A DNA stretch of 64,000 nucleotides from Saturnia japonica (GCA_033032175.1 CM065323.1:3906001-3970000); one strand, 5' to 3'. Positions 10,146 to 20,604 are shown, numbered from the stretch's first letter. The notes: a model not told the origin generated them from the sequence alone. Program-made: numbers and translations.

Positions 10146-13100
10146 TTCCGCCCACCAAAATACGACGTATTTTAAAATAAATTGCCAAACAAAATACAAA
10201 CGAAAATAATTAATGGAACTTAATAACAAACACTAACAACGAAAGTAAATATTTAAAATAAATAGCGAAATAATAACTAAATGAAAATAACAACGATTAG
10301 TCGTTGCCAGGTAGAGGACAGAGTTTCACTAAAGGCCTTTGTAAAAGACCTGTCTGGGTCTTGACCGTGGCAACGCGAGAAATGCCGTCTTTCCCGGGTG
10401 TAATCGCACGACACGAGCGAGCGGCCATTTAAGGGGTTTAGCTTGTTCATCTTTAACTAAAACCAGCGATCCTAGTTTAAGTTCTGAGGTGCTGGTGTGC
10501 CATTTAGAACGCTGATTTAGAGTATGCAAATATTCCGTATACCATCGCTTCCAGAAATCGTGATGGAGTCTTTGCAACAGTTGCCAACGATTCAAACAAC
10601 TCAAACGGACATCGGATAAATCTGATTCGGGAAGCGAGGTAAGCGGTTCCAAAGTGAGGAAGTGGCCAAGGGTCAATACAGCCAAATCGTTGGGATCCGA
10701 TCTCACTTCGCATAAGGGGCGCGAATTGAGTAAAGCCTCAATTTGTGTTGCTAAAGTTAAAAATTCTTCATAAGTTAAAATTTGATAGCCAACAACACGA
10801 GCGAGATGCGTTTTGAAGGATTTTATGTTTGCCTCCCAAAGACCACCGAAGTGTGGTGCAGCAAGGGGCTTAAAGCTAAATTCAATCGTCTCAGACGAAG
10901 CCGCCTGTTGCATAAGGGTTAGCAATATGTTATGAGCGCCAACGAAATTCGTACCGTGGTCGCAGTGAATGCGCTGGCAACGGCCTCGGTGAGCGATAAA
11001 TCTACGAAGAGCGCCAAGAAAGGCCTCGCTTGTTAACCCTACGACAAGCTCAATATGTATCGCCTTGGTGGCGAAGCATATGAAGAGGCAAATATATGTC
11101 TTAAAGGTCCTAGCACCGCGATAGCGTTGTACATATGTTGGAAAGGGACCTGCGAAATCAATACCGATGCACGAAAAAGGCTTAAGTTGCGAAACCCTCA
11201 ACTTAGGGAGGTCTGCCATGCGAGGTATGACAGGCCTTGGATTGGTGCGATAGCATTTGATACATTTAGATAATCTATTACGGATGGCACGACGAGGCGA
11301 CAAAATCCAAAAGTTTTGTGCCAACAGAAAATTGAGGGTGCGAAGCCCTGGATGTAGATTATCGTTATGACACTGATCGATAATAAGCGATGTGAGACGA
11401 TGTTGACGAGGTAACAACAGAGGGTGCTTGGAATCATAATCTAGATCCGAATGAGTGAGTCTACCGCCCACCCTGACGAGACCATCTTTGTCAAGAAACG
11501 GATTTAATTTTTGTAGTGGCTTTGGTAAAAGCAACCCCTTTTCCAAGCCTTGAATCTCGCTTGCAAAGCTCGAAGTTTGAGCGATTTTGACCAAAGTCAA
11601 CAACGATTGTTTGAGCTCTGAAGAGACAAGATGACCTGATTTACGATTATTAGAGTTGCGACAATTGTAGACGAAACGATGGAGATAAGCGACAATGCGT
11701 TGAATCTTCCTAAGACTTGAGTACCTGTCCAGAAACTCATCAAAACTATCGACAGTGACGAAGAGAGCTATGTCAGAATTACGCTGTTCCGAAATTATAT
11801 CACTGGAATCCTCAAACGAAAACGATGAAATTGGCCAGCCATCGGGCTCACAAAGCAACCACGGAGGTCCATGCCACCACGATGAGTGGCCAAGAAGTTC
11901 GCTGATTTTAAGTCCGCGACTTGCGCAATCTGCCGGGTTGTGAGAAGAGCGAACATGTTGCCAACAAGAAGGTGGAACGATTTCCTGTATGTGACTCACA
12001 CGATTGCTCACGTAAGTCTTCCATCGAGAGGAGGGTGACTTTAACCACGCCAGAGTCACTGTTGAGTCAGACCAGCAAAAAATACCATCGACACGTATCT
12101 TATCAGCGAACACAGTTTGAACATATGCGACAAGATCTGCCAAGAGAACTGCAGCGCATAGTTCTAAGCGAGGAATAGAAATTCTTTTTAGAGGAGCAAC
12201 TTTAGAACGAGCGATAATCAGGTGGGTAGTGACGTGATCGTCTCCTTGCTCAATACGAAAATATACGACGGCTGCGTAGCCTAACTCAGAGGCATCGCAA
12301 AAACCGTGTATCTGTAATTTGATGGAGTTCAATGCGGGAACGAAACGAGAAATTGCTAAAGACGACAAAGCATTGAATTCCACACTATAGCGGGACCAGG
12401 TTTGAACAATTGAATCAGGTGCAACCTCATCCCAATTCAAACCGAGACTCCAAAGTTTCTGCACTATGCACTTAAATGTAAAGGTAAGTGGGGTTAGGAA
12501 ACCGAGGGGATCGAAGATGCGAGCTAATTCCGAGAGGATGATGCGCTTGGTGCATTGTTGATGTAAAGATGTCACAGTGAAAGAGAAAGCATCCACGTTT
12601 GGATGCCACTCTAAACCAAGTACTACTACCGACGAGGAAGATTCTGAGCTGAATGTCAGCGAATCACGAGCATCGTGCCTATGTTCAGATGGAATACCTT
12701 CAAGCAAAGCAGGACTGTTACTAGTCCATTTCCTTAGCTCGAAACATCCCTTGCTAATGATGTCACTTATGTCTTTCATTAACTCACGAGCCGAAATAAG
12801 TGAGTCAGCCCCGGTTACGACATCATCCACATACATGTCACTCCTAAGTGCAGTCACAGCGAAATGACGATTATTTCCCTCGTCCTGTGCCACCTGCACT
12901 ATGGTTCGAAGCGCTAAGAAGCTTGAGGAGGACATGCCATACGTGACGGTTTTAAGACGGAACTCTTGAATGGGTTCCTGAGGCGAAAATCGAAACAGAA
13001 TTCTTTGGTAATTACGATCAGTATTAGCCACCAGTATCTGGCGATACATTTGCTTAATATCGGCAGTAAAAACGACAGAATGTAAACGAAAGCGAAGAAG

Positions 13101-15232
13101 GTTTGATTTAATATCTGATTGCAATCTGGGACCGACAAGTAGTTGTTCGTTTAGTGCGACTCCATTAGCAGGCTTAGCACTAGCATCGAACACCACGCGT
13201 AGTTTTGTGGTCAAACTACTTGGTTTGAGCACACAATGATGCGGTATATAATAGGTTCGATTCGAACCAATTTCATCGACCTTTTCCATATGTCCAGAAT
13301 CAAGATAATCTCTCATGAACGCATTATAGTCCTCACGAAGTTGAGAATTACGTGACAATCGTTTTTCGAGAGATAACAATCGACGATGTGCCAAACTGTA
13401 GGAATCACCAAAGGTAGGCGCGGGTGTCTTGAAAGGCAAACGGACGATATACCTTCCATTCACATCTCTGCAGTGCGTCGTATCGAATATACGTTCGCAA
13501 AGAGCATCTTCATCACTAAGCGGTGATGATTTGGGAAGTTCATCAATTTCCCAAAATTTACGAATTTGAGAGTCTAAATCTTTAAAAGAGCAAATCATCG
13601 ACTTACTAGAACTAGGTGGTATGCATGCAATATTACCCATAACTATCCAACCGAATTTGGTGTTAAAGGCTACGGGTCCATCTGACCCAAAATCGAGACG
13701 TTCACCTAAAACTATCTGACAAAATACGTCAACGCCGACTAACGCGTCGATTTGCGCAGGCACGTTGAAGCTAGTGTCAGCCAGCTTAATGTTCATCAAC
13801 TGTGGCCATTGAGCAATATCTATGGTATTAGACGGCATATCACCACATATATTGGGAATAACGAGAGCTTCCAAGACTAGCTCCGGATAACCTTGTTGCC
13901 CACGGATGCGAAGTACGGTAGAACTAGTCGCGACAGATGATGTTTGACCAATGCCCTCAACGAGTGACATGGTTTTCTTGAAGGCTAATCCTAGACGTTG
14001 GGCACACTTGTTGGTAATAAAGTTCCTTTGGCTTCCGTTGTCTATAACGATTCGAATTGAGCGGTAATTACCAAAGTTATCTAGGACTTCAACGGAAGCA
14101 GTAGCGAGAAGCGAGATATGCGTGGGAGAACTCGAGCCTGCCACTAATGTTTGTGAAGTCGGCGTAGATGAAGCGAGAGCTGATGCTGCGGTAGCATCTG
14201 AGACGATAGATGAAGTGGTAGGAGCTACGTTAGCATTTGACGACACCGAATTATCAAAGTGCAATGTAGTATGGTGAAGTGCGTTGCACTTAAGACAGCG
14301 ACTGTTTGACGAACAAGATTTAACCACATGACCTTGACGAAGGCAATTCACACAACGATTATGTTCCTTGACGATGGAGAATCGATCACGTGGGGTGCGA
14401 TCACGATAAGTGGGACAATTCGCTAAGGCATGCTGTGCCTTGCACAAAACACACAAGTTTTCACTTGGTGTAAGTGGATTCACTATCAAAGCCTTGGCAT
14501 TCGTAATAGGCGCGCGAGGGTGCCTACCATAAGAATCCTGAGGCGCGGATGCGGGAGACGTGCGCACCGTGCGGGAGTAAGATGTGGGTGAGGTTACAGC
14601 AACGGCACCAGAAGCGGCGGCGCGATGCAGTTGCACAGGGGGGCGCGCTGTACTTATCTGAGGCTCGGCAAGCTCGAGTGCTTGGCCGACCTTATTAAGA
14701 TATTCCAGAAGGGAGTCAAAACTTGGTATGTCTTTATCATCGTTCTGCAATTCAAAACGTTGACGAGTATCACGATCAAGTTTATTTATTAAAAGGTAAA
14801 ACAAAGGGAAATCCCAATCTTTTACAGGTAACTTCAAATTCCTTAATACCGCGATGTTCTCCTTGAAAGTATCCACGAGACGACGTAACTCACGAGGAGA
14901 GTTCGATTTAAGAGTTACATTTTGCAACTCCTCCCAATACCGAAAAGCTAATTTACGTTTGCATTGATAACGATCAATCAAGGCGGCGTACGCATCTAAA
15001 TAATTATTTCCTGAAAGAGGAAAGCCTTTCAAAAGATGAAGAGGTTCACCGGAAAGAAGCGAAATTAAAATAGAAAAACGTTCGATATTCGATAACCGTT
15101 TGTTATGATGTACGGTAGTGTTATACATGTCATAAAACGAACTCCATAATGTAATATCACCATTGAAGGTCAATAAGTTCAAACTAGGTAGTTTCACAGA
15201 CAAATCATTTGTGCATACGTCGAGCTGCTGCA
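9693..15232 (-). mobile_element. BEL/Pao LTR retrotransposon lacking its 5' end
   Basis: About 5.5 kb of element sequence inserted in the 112-bp array. It retains one long gag-pol frame, a polypurine-like tract and a probable 3' LTR. No 5' LTR or primer-binding site is present, because at 15233 the sequence passes straight from gag into the repeat unit. Relative to the unit start the left break is at position 14 and the right break at position 73, so some 55-60 bp of one unit is also missing. This fits one deletion that took the 5' LTR, the leader, the start of gag and adjoining repeat. Confidence 0.85.
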
Positions 15233-15281
15233 ATCCAATAATCAAGCGAGTGATAGGGTTTTTATGGCGACCACTATACAC
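10329..15281 (-). CDS. BEL/Pao gag-pol polyprotein, open but without its native start
   Basis: An uninterrupted frame of about 1650 codons covers a full BEL/Pao polyprotein. Approximate residues, in order: gag DUF1759-like region (about 30-190, motif LTFNGDITLW); three Cys/His knuckles (275-345); aspartic protease with DNGSQ (near 413); reverse transcriptase with FTADIKQMYRQI and the catalytic YVDD (near 815); RNase H (FCDAS near 995); integrase H2C2 zinc region, then D-D-E residues near 1374 (GIDFAGPF), 1440 (HCDHGTNF) and 1482 (GGLWEANIK); and a C-terminal LGSLVLV segment like DUF5641. The first 16 or so codons come from the 112-bp repeat. The codon at 15281 is GTG, not ATG, and an in-frame TAA lies six codons further upstream. 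The first in-frame ATG is residue 52. The open frame suggests a recent arrival, but this copy lacks promoter and start. Confidence 0.93.
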   Translation of the reverse strand: MYSGRHKNPITRLIIGLQQLDVCTNDLSVKLPSLNLLTFNGDITLWSSFYDMYNTTVHHNKRLSNIERFSILISLLSGEPLHLLKGFPLSGNNYLDAYAALIDRYQCKRKLAFRYWEELQNVTLKSNSPRELRRLVDTFKENIAVLRNLKLPVKDWDFPLFYLLINKLDRDTRQRFELQNDDKDIPSFDSLLEYLNKVGQALELAEPQISTARPPVQLHRAAASGAVAVTSPTSYSRTVRTSPASAPQDSYGRHPRAPITNAKALIVNPLTPSENLCVLCKAQHALANCPTYRDRTPRDRFSIVKEHNRCVNCLRQGHVVKSCSSNSRCLKCNALHHTTLHFDNSVSSNANVAPTTSSIVSDATAASALASSTPTSQTLVAGSSSPTHISLLATASVEVLDNFGNYRSIRIVIDNGSQRNFITNKCAQRLGLAFKKTMSLVEGIGQTSSVATSSTVLRIRGQQGYPELVLEALVIPNICGDMPSNTIDIAQWPQLMNIKLADTSFNVPAQIDALVGVDVFCQIVLGERLDFGSDGPVAFNTKFGWIVMGNIACIPPSSSKSMICSFKDLDSQIRKFWEIDELPKSSPLSDEDALCERIFDTTHCRDVNGRYIVRLPFKTPAPTFGDSYSLAHRRLLSLEKRLSRNSQLREDYNAFMRDYLDSGHMEKVDEIGSNRTYYIPHHCVLKPSSLTTKLRVVFDASAKPANGVALNEQLLVGPRLQSDIKSNLLRFRLHSVVFTADIKQMYRQILVANTDRNYQRILFRFSPQEPIQEFRLKTVTYGMSSSSFLALRTIVQVAQDEGNNRHFAVTALRSDMYVDDVVTGADSLISARELMKDISDIISKGCFELRKWTSNSPALLEGIPSEHRHDARDSLTFSSESSSSVVVLGLEWHPNVDAFSFTVTSLHQQCTKRIILSELARIFDPLGFLTPLTFTFKCIVQKLWSLGLNWDEVAPDSIVQTWSRYSVEFNALSSLAISRFVPALNSIKLQIHGFCDASELGYAAVVYFRIEQGDDHVTTHLIIARSKVAPLKRISIPRLELCAAVLLADLVAYVQTVFADKIRVDGIFCWSDSTVTLAWLKSPSSRWKTYVSNRVSHIQEIVPPSCWQHVRSSHNPADCASRGLKISELLGHSSWWHGPPWLLCEPDGWPISSFSFEDSSDIISEQRNSDIALFVTVDSFDEFLDRYSSLRKIQRIVAYLHRFVYNCRNSNNRKSGHLVSSELKQSLLTLVKIAQTSSFASEIQGLEKGLLLPKPLQKLNPFLDKDGLVRVGGRLTHSDLDYDSKHPLLLPRQHRLTSLIIDQCHNDNLHPGLRTLNFLLAQNFWILSPRRAIRNRLSKCIKCYRTNPRPVIPRMADLPKLRVSQLKPFSCIGIDFAGPFPTYVQRYRGARTFKTYICLFICFATKAIHIELVVGLTSEAFLGALRRFIAHRGRCQRIHCDHGTNFVGAHNILLTLMQQAASSETIEFSFKPLAAPHFGGLWEANIKSFKTHLARVVGYQILTYEEFLTLATQIEALLNSRPLCEVRSDPNDLAVLTLGHFLTLEPLTSLPESDLSDVRLSCLNRWQLLQRLHHDFWKRWYTEYLHTLNQRSKWHTSTSELKLGSLVLVKDEQAKPLKWPLARVVRLHPGKTAFLALPRSRPRQVFYKGL

Positions 15282-15608
15282 CAGGTGTAAAATCCGTTAT
15301 AGTGGCACTCTTAACAAATAAAGTTTCGGCAACAGCTGATTTATGTCCAATAATCAAGCGAGTGATAGGGTTTTTATGGCGACCACTATACACCAGGTGT
15401 AAAATCCGTTATAGTGGCACTCTTAACAAATAAAGTTTCGGCAACAGCCGATTTATATCCAATAATCAAGCGAGTGATAGGGTTTTTATCGCAAACACTA
15501 TACACCAGGTGTAAAATCCGTTATAGTGGCACTCTTAACTTGTAAAGTTTCATCAACAGTCGGTGTATATCCAGTAATCAAGCGGATGAAAGAGTATCTA
15601 TATCCGAT
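15233..15608. repeat. 112-bp tandem array, right part
   Basis: A partial unit joins the retroelement at 'atccaataatcaagcg', and units start at 15272, 15384 and 15496 (112 bp apart). The last unit reads 'tatcgcaaacac' and 'aacttgtaaag'. Of all the other units, only the first left unit (9119) carries closely similar variants. Repeat similarity decays after about 15600. Confidence 0.9.
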
Positions 15609-15705
15609 TATGTCGCGACCACCAGGCATATGATAAACGCGTCCCGTAGATATTTTTTTTAGTTTGTCACGTTCCGGGATCAGCCAGTGTACCTATATCT
15701 AGCTA
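15609..15705. repeat. Degenerate flank of the 112-bp family
   Basis: 'gtcgcgaccaccaggcatatga..' and 'gtcacgttccgggatcagccagtgtacctatatctagct' resemble two parts of the 55425-55845 region (gcgaccaccatatac.. and gtcgtgtttcaggatcaaccagagtatg.., ending atatccagct). The arrayed unit therefore seems to derive from a longer dispersed repeat. Confidence 0.45.
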
Positions 15706-15944
15706 CCGAGAGGCTTGCAGTGGCCTGACAATATATTACACATCTGTCGGCGGTCGCCGTTGTTTTTTGATTATACTGTGCTTAGCATAGATACCAAAAA
15801 AATGTTATTGAAGAAAATACTCCTTTAGGCAAGATGGGCACTTTAAGGATGGAGAAACAACACTGAACTCGCGTGATCGTCACGCTCAGATGCATATATA
15901 CAGTTGTGTCCATATATGTATATAAATATACATTTATATTGATA

Positions 15945-16165
15945 ACTAACTGCTTCATTAGTATAGTGGTCGTAAGCGCGACTGCTATGAAAGAGGTCCT
16001 GGGTCCGATTCACAAGTCAAGAAAAGTGTTATTAAATTTTTCTATGAAATTCTCAATAGCTCGCCTCCAATTACATGGGGCTAAAAACATATACGACGAA
16101 CTGTGGATGTACATTAGTACACCTCTGTCAAACCTTTCGGGGATTCAGGAGTGATGGTATGTTAT
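15945..16165 (+). repeat. tRNA-derived SINE
   Basis: The head 'gcttcattagtatagtggtcgtaagcgcgactgc' resembles a tRNA A-box region, and 'ggtcctgggtccgattca' has a B-box. A body of about 150 bp follows (ttctcaatagctcgcctccaat.., 'aactgtggatgtacatt', 'tttcggggattcagg'). It cannot be a functional tRNA: it has no acceptor stem closure and continues into SINE body. Confidence 0.65.
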
Positions 16166-16645
16166 GTTAATAGAACGAAAAAAATACTTCCCAAAAAAAA
16201 ATTTCTTAACAACTCAAATATTAATGGTTTATGAAGCTAAAGATGGTTTCACAACTGACAGATTTCATTGTTTTGTTTTAGTGACTTTTATTATATCGAA
16301 TATATCAGTCTCATTGTACCCTATCCTTTCTAGCATCAAATCAGTAGAGTCGTTGATAAGTTAGCACTACCAGGCCATAGAGCATCTTGGCATCATCCAA
16401 ATAAGGTTCTGCCAAAATGCTGTGAAAAATTAAAATAATGTATCATCTTAGTTTCAGTAGAACTTTTGCGGTATTAGTTTTCCCATTTAAAGACATAATG
16501 AAATTATAGTGGTAAATGTTGCTAGTGAGGCAAGACATAAAAAGATCTATTTAAAAGCTATAACAGCCTATGTTTAAAAAAAAATAATTCCTAGGAGTAA
16601 AATTCACTGTTGAAAAAAGGATAATGGATAAACTGTAAAACAAAA
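16166..16645. other. Unassigned stretch
   Basis: No gene or repeat that I can name. Confidence 0.35.
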
Positions 16646-16650
16646 TTATT

Positions 16651-16656
16651 TTTATT
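16651..16656 (-). terminator. Poly(A) signal of the small peptide gene
   Basis: AATAAA on the minus strand, 20 bases beyond the TAA stop at 16676. The spacing is plausible. Confidence 0.6.
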
Positions 16657-16675
16657 GTACACTTTTTTAAGTACA

Positions 16676-16900
16676 TTAATTACCACTTAGCAATTGTGAG
16701 ATTACGAACATAGCAATCTTCTGTATCCAGCACCAGATCGAGCATCCTTTCTTCTGCGGTTCTTCTTCTTCCTCCTCATCTTCTTTACCTGTTGTAGCTG
16801 AAGTCGTCGTAGTTCCTTCTTCTTGACAAAACGAGTAAGAGAAAACCAGAGATGTTATTAAGAAGACTACGATTAAACGTATTATTATTTTTCTCAGCAT
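16676..16900 (-). CDS. Small secreted acidic protein, unknown family
   Basis: 74 codons from ATG to TAA. Residues 1-26 form a clear signal peptide: a basic start (MLRKIIIR), a hydrophobic core (LIVVFLITSLVF) and a small/polar end (SYSFCQ). Then come a Thr/Ser-rich stretch (TTTTSATT), an acidic run (EDEEEEEE, near 38-45), a basic KK, and a hydrophobic tail with two cysteines in CSIWC. The predicted mature product is about 48 aa. An AATAAA follows the stop, and a TATAAA sits at 16941-16936 on the same strand, rather close to the ATG. I do not recognise the family. It resembles small secreted or effector-type peptides of insects in layout only. It may be a single-exon gene or the last exon of one. 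Composition is unlike the surrounding noncoding DNA. Confidence 0.6.
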   Translation of the reverse strand: MLRKIIIRLIVVFLITSLVFSYSFCQEEGTTTTSATTGKEDEEEEEEPQKKGCSIWCWIQKIAMFVISQLLSGN

Positions 16901-17164
16901 TTTGTTAATTTATATTTCTTTTTTTATTAAATTGTTTTATAGTTCTCGTGTTGATGTGTGTTAAGTAAATATGGTAAAAAGCAAATGACAGAATTTTGTT
17001 TATCCGGTTGTTGAATGGATAATAATCATTTAGATCATTATCTCATCGTTTTATGTACCATATGTATGTGTATGTAAAAAAATATTTTGTAATAATATTC
17101 AGCAAATTGCGTCTATCTATTGTGTTGTTGTAATCATTTTTAACGATTAGGTACTTAAATTACA
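16901..17164. other. Upstream region of the small peptide gene
   Basis: AT-rich. The only promoter-like site is TATAAA at 16941-16936 (minus strand), about 36 bases before the ATG, which would leave a very short leader. Confidence 0.3.
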
Positions 17165-17165
17165 T

Positions 17166-17795
17166 TCAGAGTTTTTGGCGGGATCTTGATTTGTCATGTA
17201 ATAGTTTCTATTTTAATTCATAAACCTATATAAATATAGGTTTATTCAGCTCGAAGGGACCTTAAAAAATTAGGTGAAGCGGGATGCGGGAAAAATGTGG
17301 AGAATGGAATTCACTGCGTTAATGGCGACTCGTGGCATATGCGAATTATTCTCGACGAAAGCTCTTCTTAAAATTTATAAATCACTCGCGGCGAAGGCTT
17401 TCAAGCTAGATTCACTGCGGGTTATATTTTCAGCGGCAGTTGTGCTAAGTTCAACGGTTACATCACTTGTCAAAGCGCGCAGCGTTATCCGTATGGCGAT
17501 ACGCTCTCGTTCTGAAACGGTCTATCTTGCGAGCGGGGAAGGGGAATGGTTATGTGGTGGTAGGTTTTGCGGGAAATATTTTTAAACCTTGTATTTAACA
17601 TGCGCCAACAGATATAATATTTTTTGACCATATGTTATATAATTTTGACGGTATTTTATGAGATATTATTTGGTTATTGTTCACAAGTGAAGCGGTTTAT
17701 AAGTCATAACTAGAAACATACATTTTCAGATACCAAAAACACCATGACAATTATTAAAAAGGCAACCGCCATCTTGTTTGAGCTATAAACCAAAT
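17166..17795 (+). repeat. Repeat family E, copy 1, with a 340-bp insertion
   Basis: The start 'gagtttttggcgggatcttgatttgtcatgt' is at 17169. The second half, 'ttatataattttgacggtattttatgag' through 'gccatcttgtttgag', is at 17630-17790. Between them, 17245-17585 holds unrelated, higher-GC sequence with a 103-codon open frame (17274-17585) that shows no recognisable domain. Other copies lie at 17919, 20605, 20931 and 26105. Confidence 0.5.
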
Positions 17796-17918
17796 ATTAA
17801 TCAAAAGTGGCAAACTAGGTCTGACCGATAATTAATGGCAATTTAAAAAAAACTAATAATTTTTTTAGTATCTACGGCGAATATTTTACTGATAATGAAG
17901 CTAAAATTTAAATATTCG

Positions 17919-18165
17919 GAGTTTTAGCGGGATCTTGAAGTGCCATGTTGTGATTTTTCTTATAATACATTAACTTAGGTTTTTTGAACCTATAATATGC
18001 AATATTGATGGCATTTTGCGTGGTATAGTTTGATTATTGTGCATCCATGAATTGAATTATAAATATAAACTGAAAACATATATTTTGAGTTGCCACACAA
18101 ACTCACTTATAGGTAGTTCTAACGAGGGAGTCAGCATCTTGTTTGAAGTCACTTTGAAAATTATA
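17919..18165 (+). repeat. Repeat family E, copy 2
   Basis: Begins 'gagttttagcgggatcttgaagtgccatgt' and contains 'tgatggcattttgcgtggtatagtttgattattgtgca' and 'tttgagttgccacacaaactc'. It ends 'gagggagtcagcatcttgtttga'. Confidence 0.6.
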
Positions 18166-18399
18166 AAAGACTACGGAGGCTTAAAAACGTTAACACTGGA
18201 AAAACAAGAAGAAGAAGAAGAAAAAGGCTTCAACCTTTATATAAATGAGATCTAAACAAGTATTTAAAAAACAACATCTGACTTGGCTGCATGGTCTAGA
18301 TCCGCAAGAGCTAAAACATGGTCCGCAAAAGATTTAAAATGTAATATATTTATTCGTATAAAAATTATTAATCCCTTGTTACGCGGATTGTGTAGTGCC

Positions 18400-18865
18400 A
18401 TAACGAAAACAGGTGGCTGGAGGAGGGCAAGTGATCAACATCATAAGTGTCACAACACCGCATTGCACGAACCGGTCAGTCAGCGAATTAAAACGCTACT
18501 TGGAAATTGTCCATCTTAATTTCTCTGACGAAAAAGATTTAGGGTTAGAACAAAAAAAGAAAAGAAGAAATATCTCTGTCGAACAACACAATAAAAGCTT
18601 GAATTGACTTAACGCCAAGTGGAGGTGCAACTTAAAAAAAAATTCACCATTCTTCGCTTTCCAATGTGATGAATCGACTGATTGTTTTCAGTTACTCGTG
18701 TTTGTCTACACAAGAAGAATTATTGACTTCACCGAGAACTGGAAACGACATCATAAGGTATCGATGCCGATATTATGAACACAATAACGGTATATTTTCA
18801 GAAACATAACATTATGTGGGAAAAGCTTGTCGGTTTTTCTACTTGTTGGATATATCATAATTACT
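18400..18865 (+). pseudogene. Relic of a BED/hAT-type transposase (ZBED5/SCAND3-like)
   Basis: Three pieces of one protein family lie in order, in shifting frames. The first is a BED zinc-finger tail (18413-18607) with SELKRYLEIVHLNF followed by a basic KKKRR stretch, as in 'LKRHLETxHP'-type proteins. The second, 18655-18760, reads FAFQCDESTDCFQLLVFV, matching the DEST(D) block of this hAT clade. The third, from about 18785, reads YFQKHNIMWEKLVGFST, matching the next conserved block. Stops and frameshifts separate them, so it is dead. Whether it was a transposon or a domesticated gene cannot be told here. The C-terminal dimerisation region was not found. Confidence 0.6.
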
Positions 18866-20600
18866 CACCAGTTTTGATTAGGTCAGGGCCAGGACACTTC
18901 GATTCCATCAGATTCACAGTTTATTTTCATTTTCTTAATTTTATATCGGCAAAGATATACAAGCCGGTGCGCGCGCGAGAAAAGAAGCGATTAGAATAGG
19001 AAAGGGCTGGGGGGTGAAAGGAACACCAAAATGGTTGGCAACTACGATTCACCAATCAAATCGGCCTATATTTGAACGTGTATGTTTTGTTACGTTTTAT
19101 GCAGACTTTGATTGTACAGTACTGAAATGGAGTCTGACCATGAAACTCTTCTCTTTTTTACACAGAACTTTCTAAAGGTAGCATGCTAGGAAAATTATAC
19201 GGACTCTGTAATGTTATTTCATATGAATTTGGAATATCTTGAGGATATTTTCATACACTTCAATAAGTTTAACTTACAATTACAAGGTTCCGAAATCAGC
19301 CATTTAGAAGGCGTTACAAATATTTATCTTTGAACATAAGCTTCGTACTTTTATTTGCAAACTTTAGATAAGGATAGGTAAAATTTGCGAAAACAATTAT
19401 TCTGAATTCATGACGTTAAAACACTCGTTGATGATAAAATGTATGGACACGATCAGGTTAAACATACAAGAAAACATCAAGATGCATCTGCAAACACAAA
19501 ATGTAAGTTTGATCAAAACTCATTCGCATCTCTTTTAAACACTAATGCTGGAGAAGTTACAAAAAAAATACAGGTTGATTTCCAAATAATAGGACCTGTA
19601 AAGATCCATTTGAATCTGATTTTATTAAGCAGATTTTTAGTAAAAAGCAATCTCATACCCTAAAATTCGAAAAATCACTTTTTGTGCTATTTTATTTTTT
19701 CTCCACAACTTATTTATCAACAGGTTTCTATAAGCAATATTTATAAGCAGGTATTTATAAGCAAGTTCAAGACTCAATTGAACTTCAGTGATGATATGCG
19801 TGTAGTCTTGATCAGCAGTATTAACTCCAGAATTACGAAATTTTACAGAAGATACAAGCTCAAAAATTAGTTGATGCAAACTCAATTTAATTTAGTACTA
19901 AAAATTGTATTCTTAATTTATTGTTACTTTAGAGTTTAACGTTATGTATTAAAGTTTTGTTTTTAAATGGACAGAGTTTTCTTTTTTATTGAACCTTATG
20001 GCCTCTGCGAACAACAAAGAAATCAAAGTGATCCATGATTATAAAAAGGTTGGAACCAGTGATTTAGATAATTTTTTGCCTTTTCCTTTAACGAAGAAAG
20101 GGAAAGCTATACTAAAAAAAATATTAGTTACTTAAATTTTTTAGGTGCCATATTATCAGTCAGACCTACTTTGCCGCTTTTGATTTTATACGAGTCAAAT
20201 AACTTGTAATATGGTAACATAACATCCTGATCAATAAATAGAATATCAAAGAGGTAATGCGTCCTTGGTTTTAATCCGTAAATGAGCCTGAGTTATCTGT
20301 AAAGCCAATCATTACGGAGCATTTCCTAATATTTTCGCCTGGTCAGTACTTTGACAGTCCTTTTAGTGGAATATCTGTCACTAAGTACCCAGTACTAACT
20401 TATCTGTGTATTGGAATAACCACACTTTAGATGAGAGCATTTCTCTGGACAAAACGCGGTCTCATCTTCAACATCCTATTTATTTATGTTTCACCGAGGT
20501 CAATGCTCAATCTGTAACACAAAGTACCTATTACAAGCACGCTGCCGATAATACTTAAATTATATTAGTAGACTTCGTGGTATTTCCTTCTAGATAAACA
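18866..20600. other. Unassigned stretch, possibly more transposase relic
   Basis: 1.7 kb without a supportable gene. Open frames at 19439-19663 and 19637-19885 are AT-rich and show no domain. A family name for this stretch would need a search. Confidence 0.25.
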
Positions 20601-20604
20601 AAAG

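Noticed and set aside
15279..15281. Start codon of the BEL/Pao protein at 15281
   Set aside because: The codon is GTG within the 112-bp repeat and would not initiate in a eukaryote. The first in-frame ATG is 51 codons inside, so no native start exists.
15955..16010. A genuine tRNA gene
   Set aside because: A- and B-box-like sequences are present, but the acceptor stem does not close and the sequence continues as SINE body.
17274..17585. 103-codon open frame as a host gene
   Set aside because: It lies in a segment interrupting a repeat copy and shows no recognisable domain, leader or splice context. Not enough to call.
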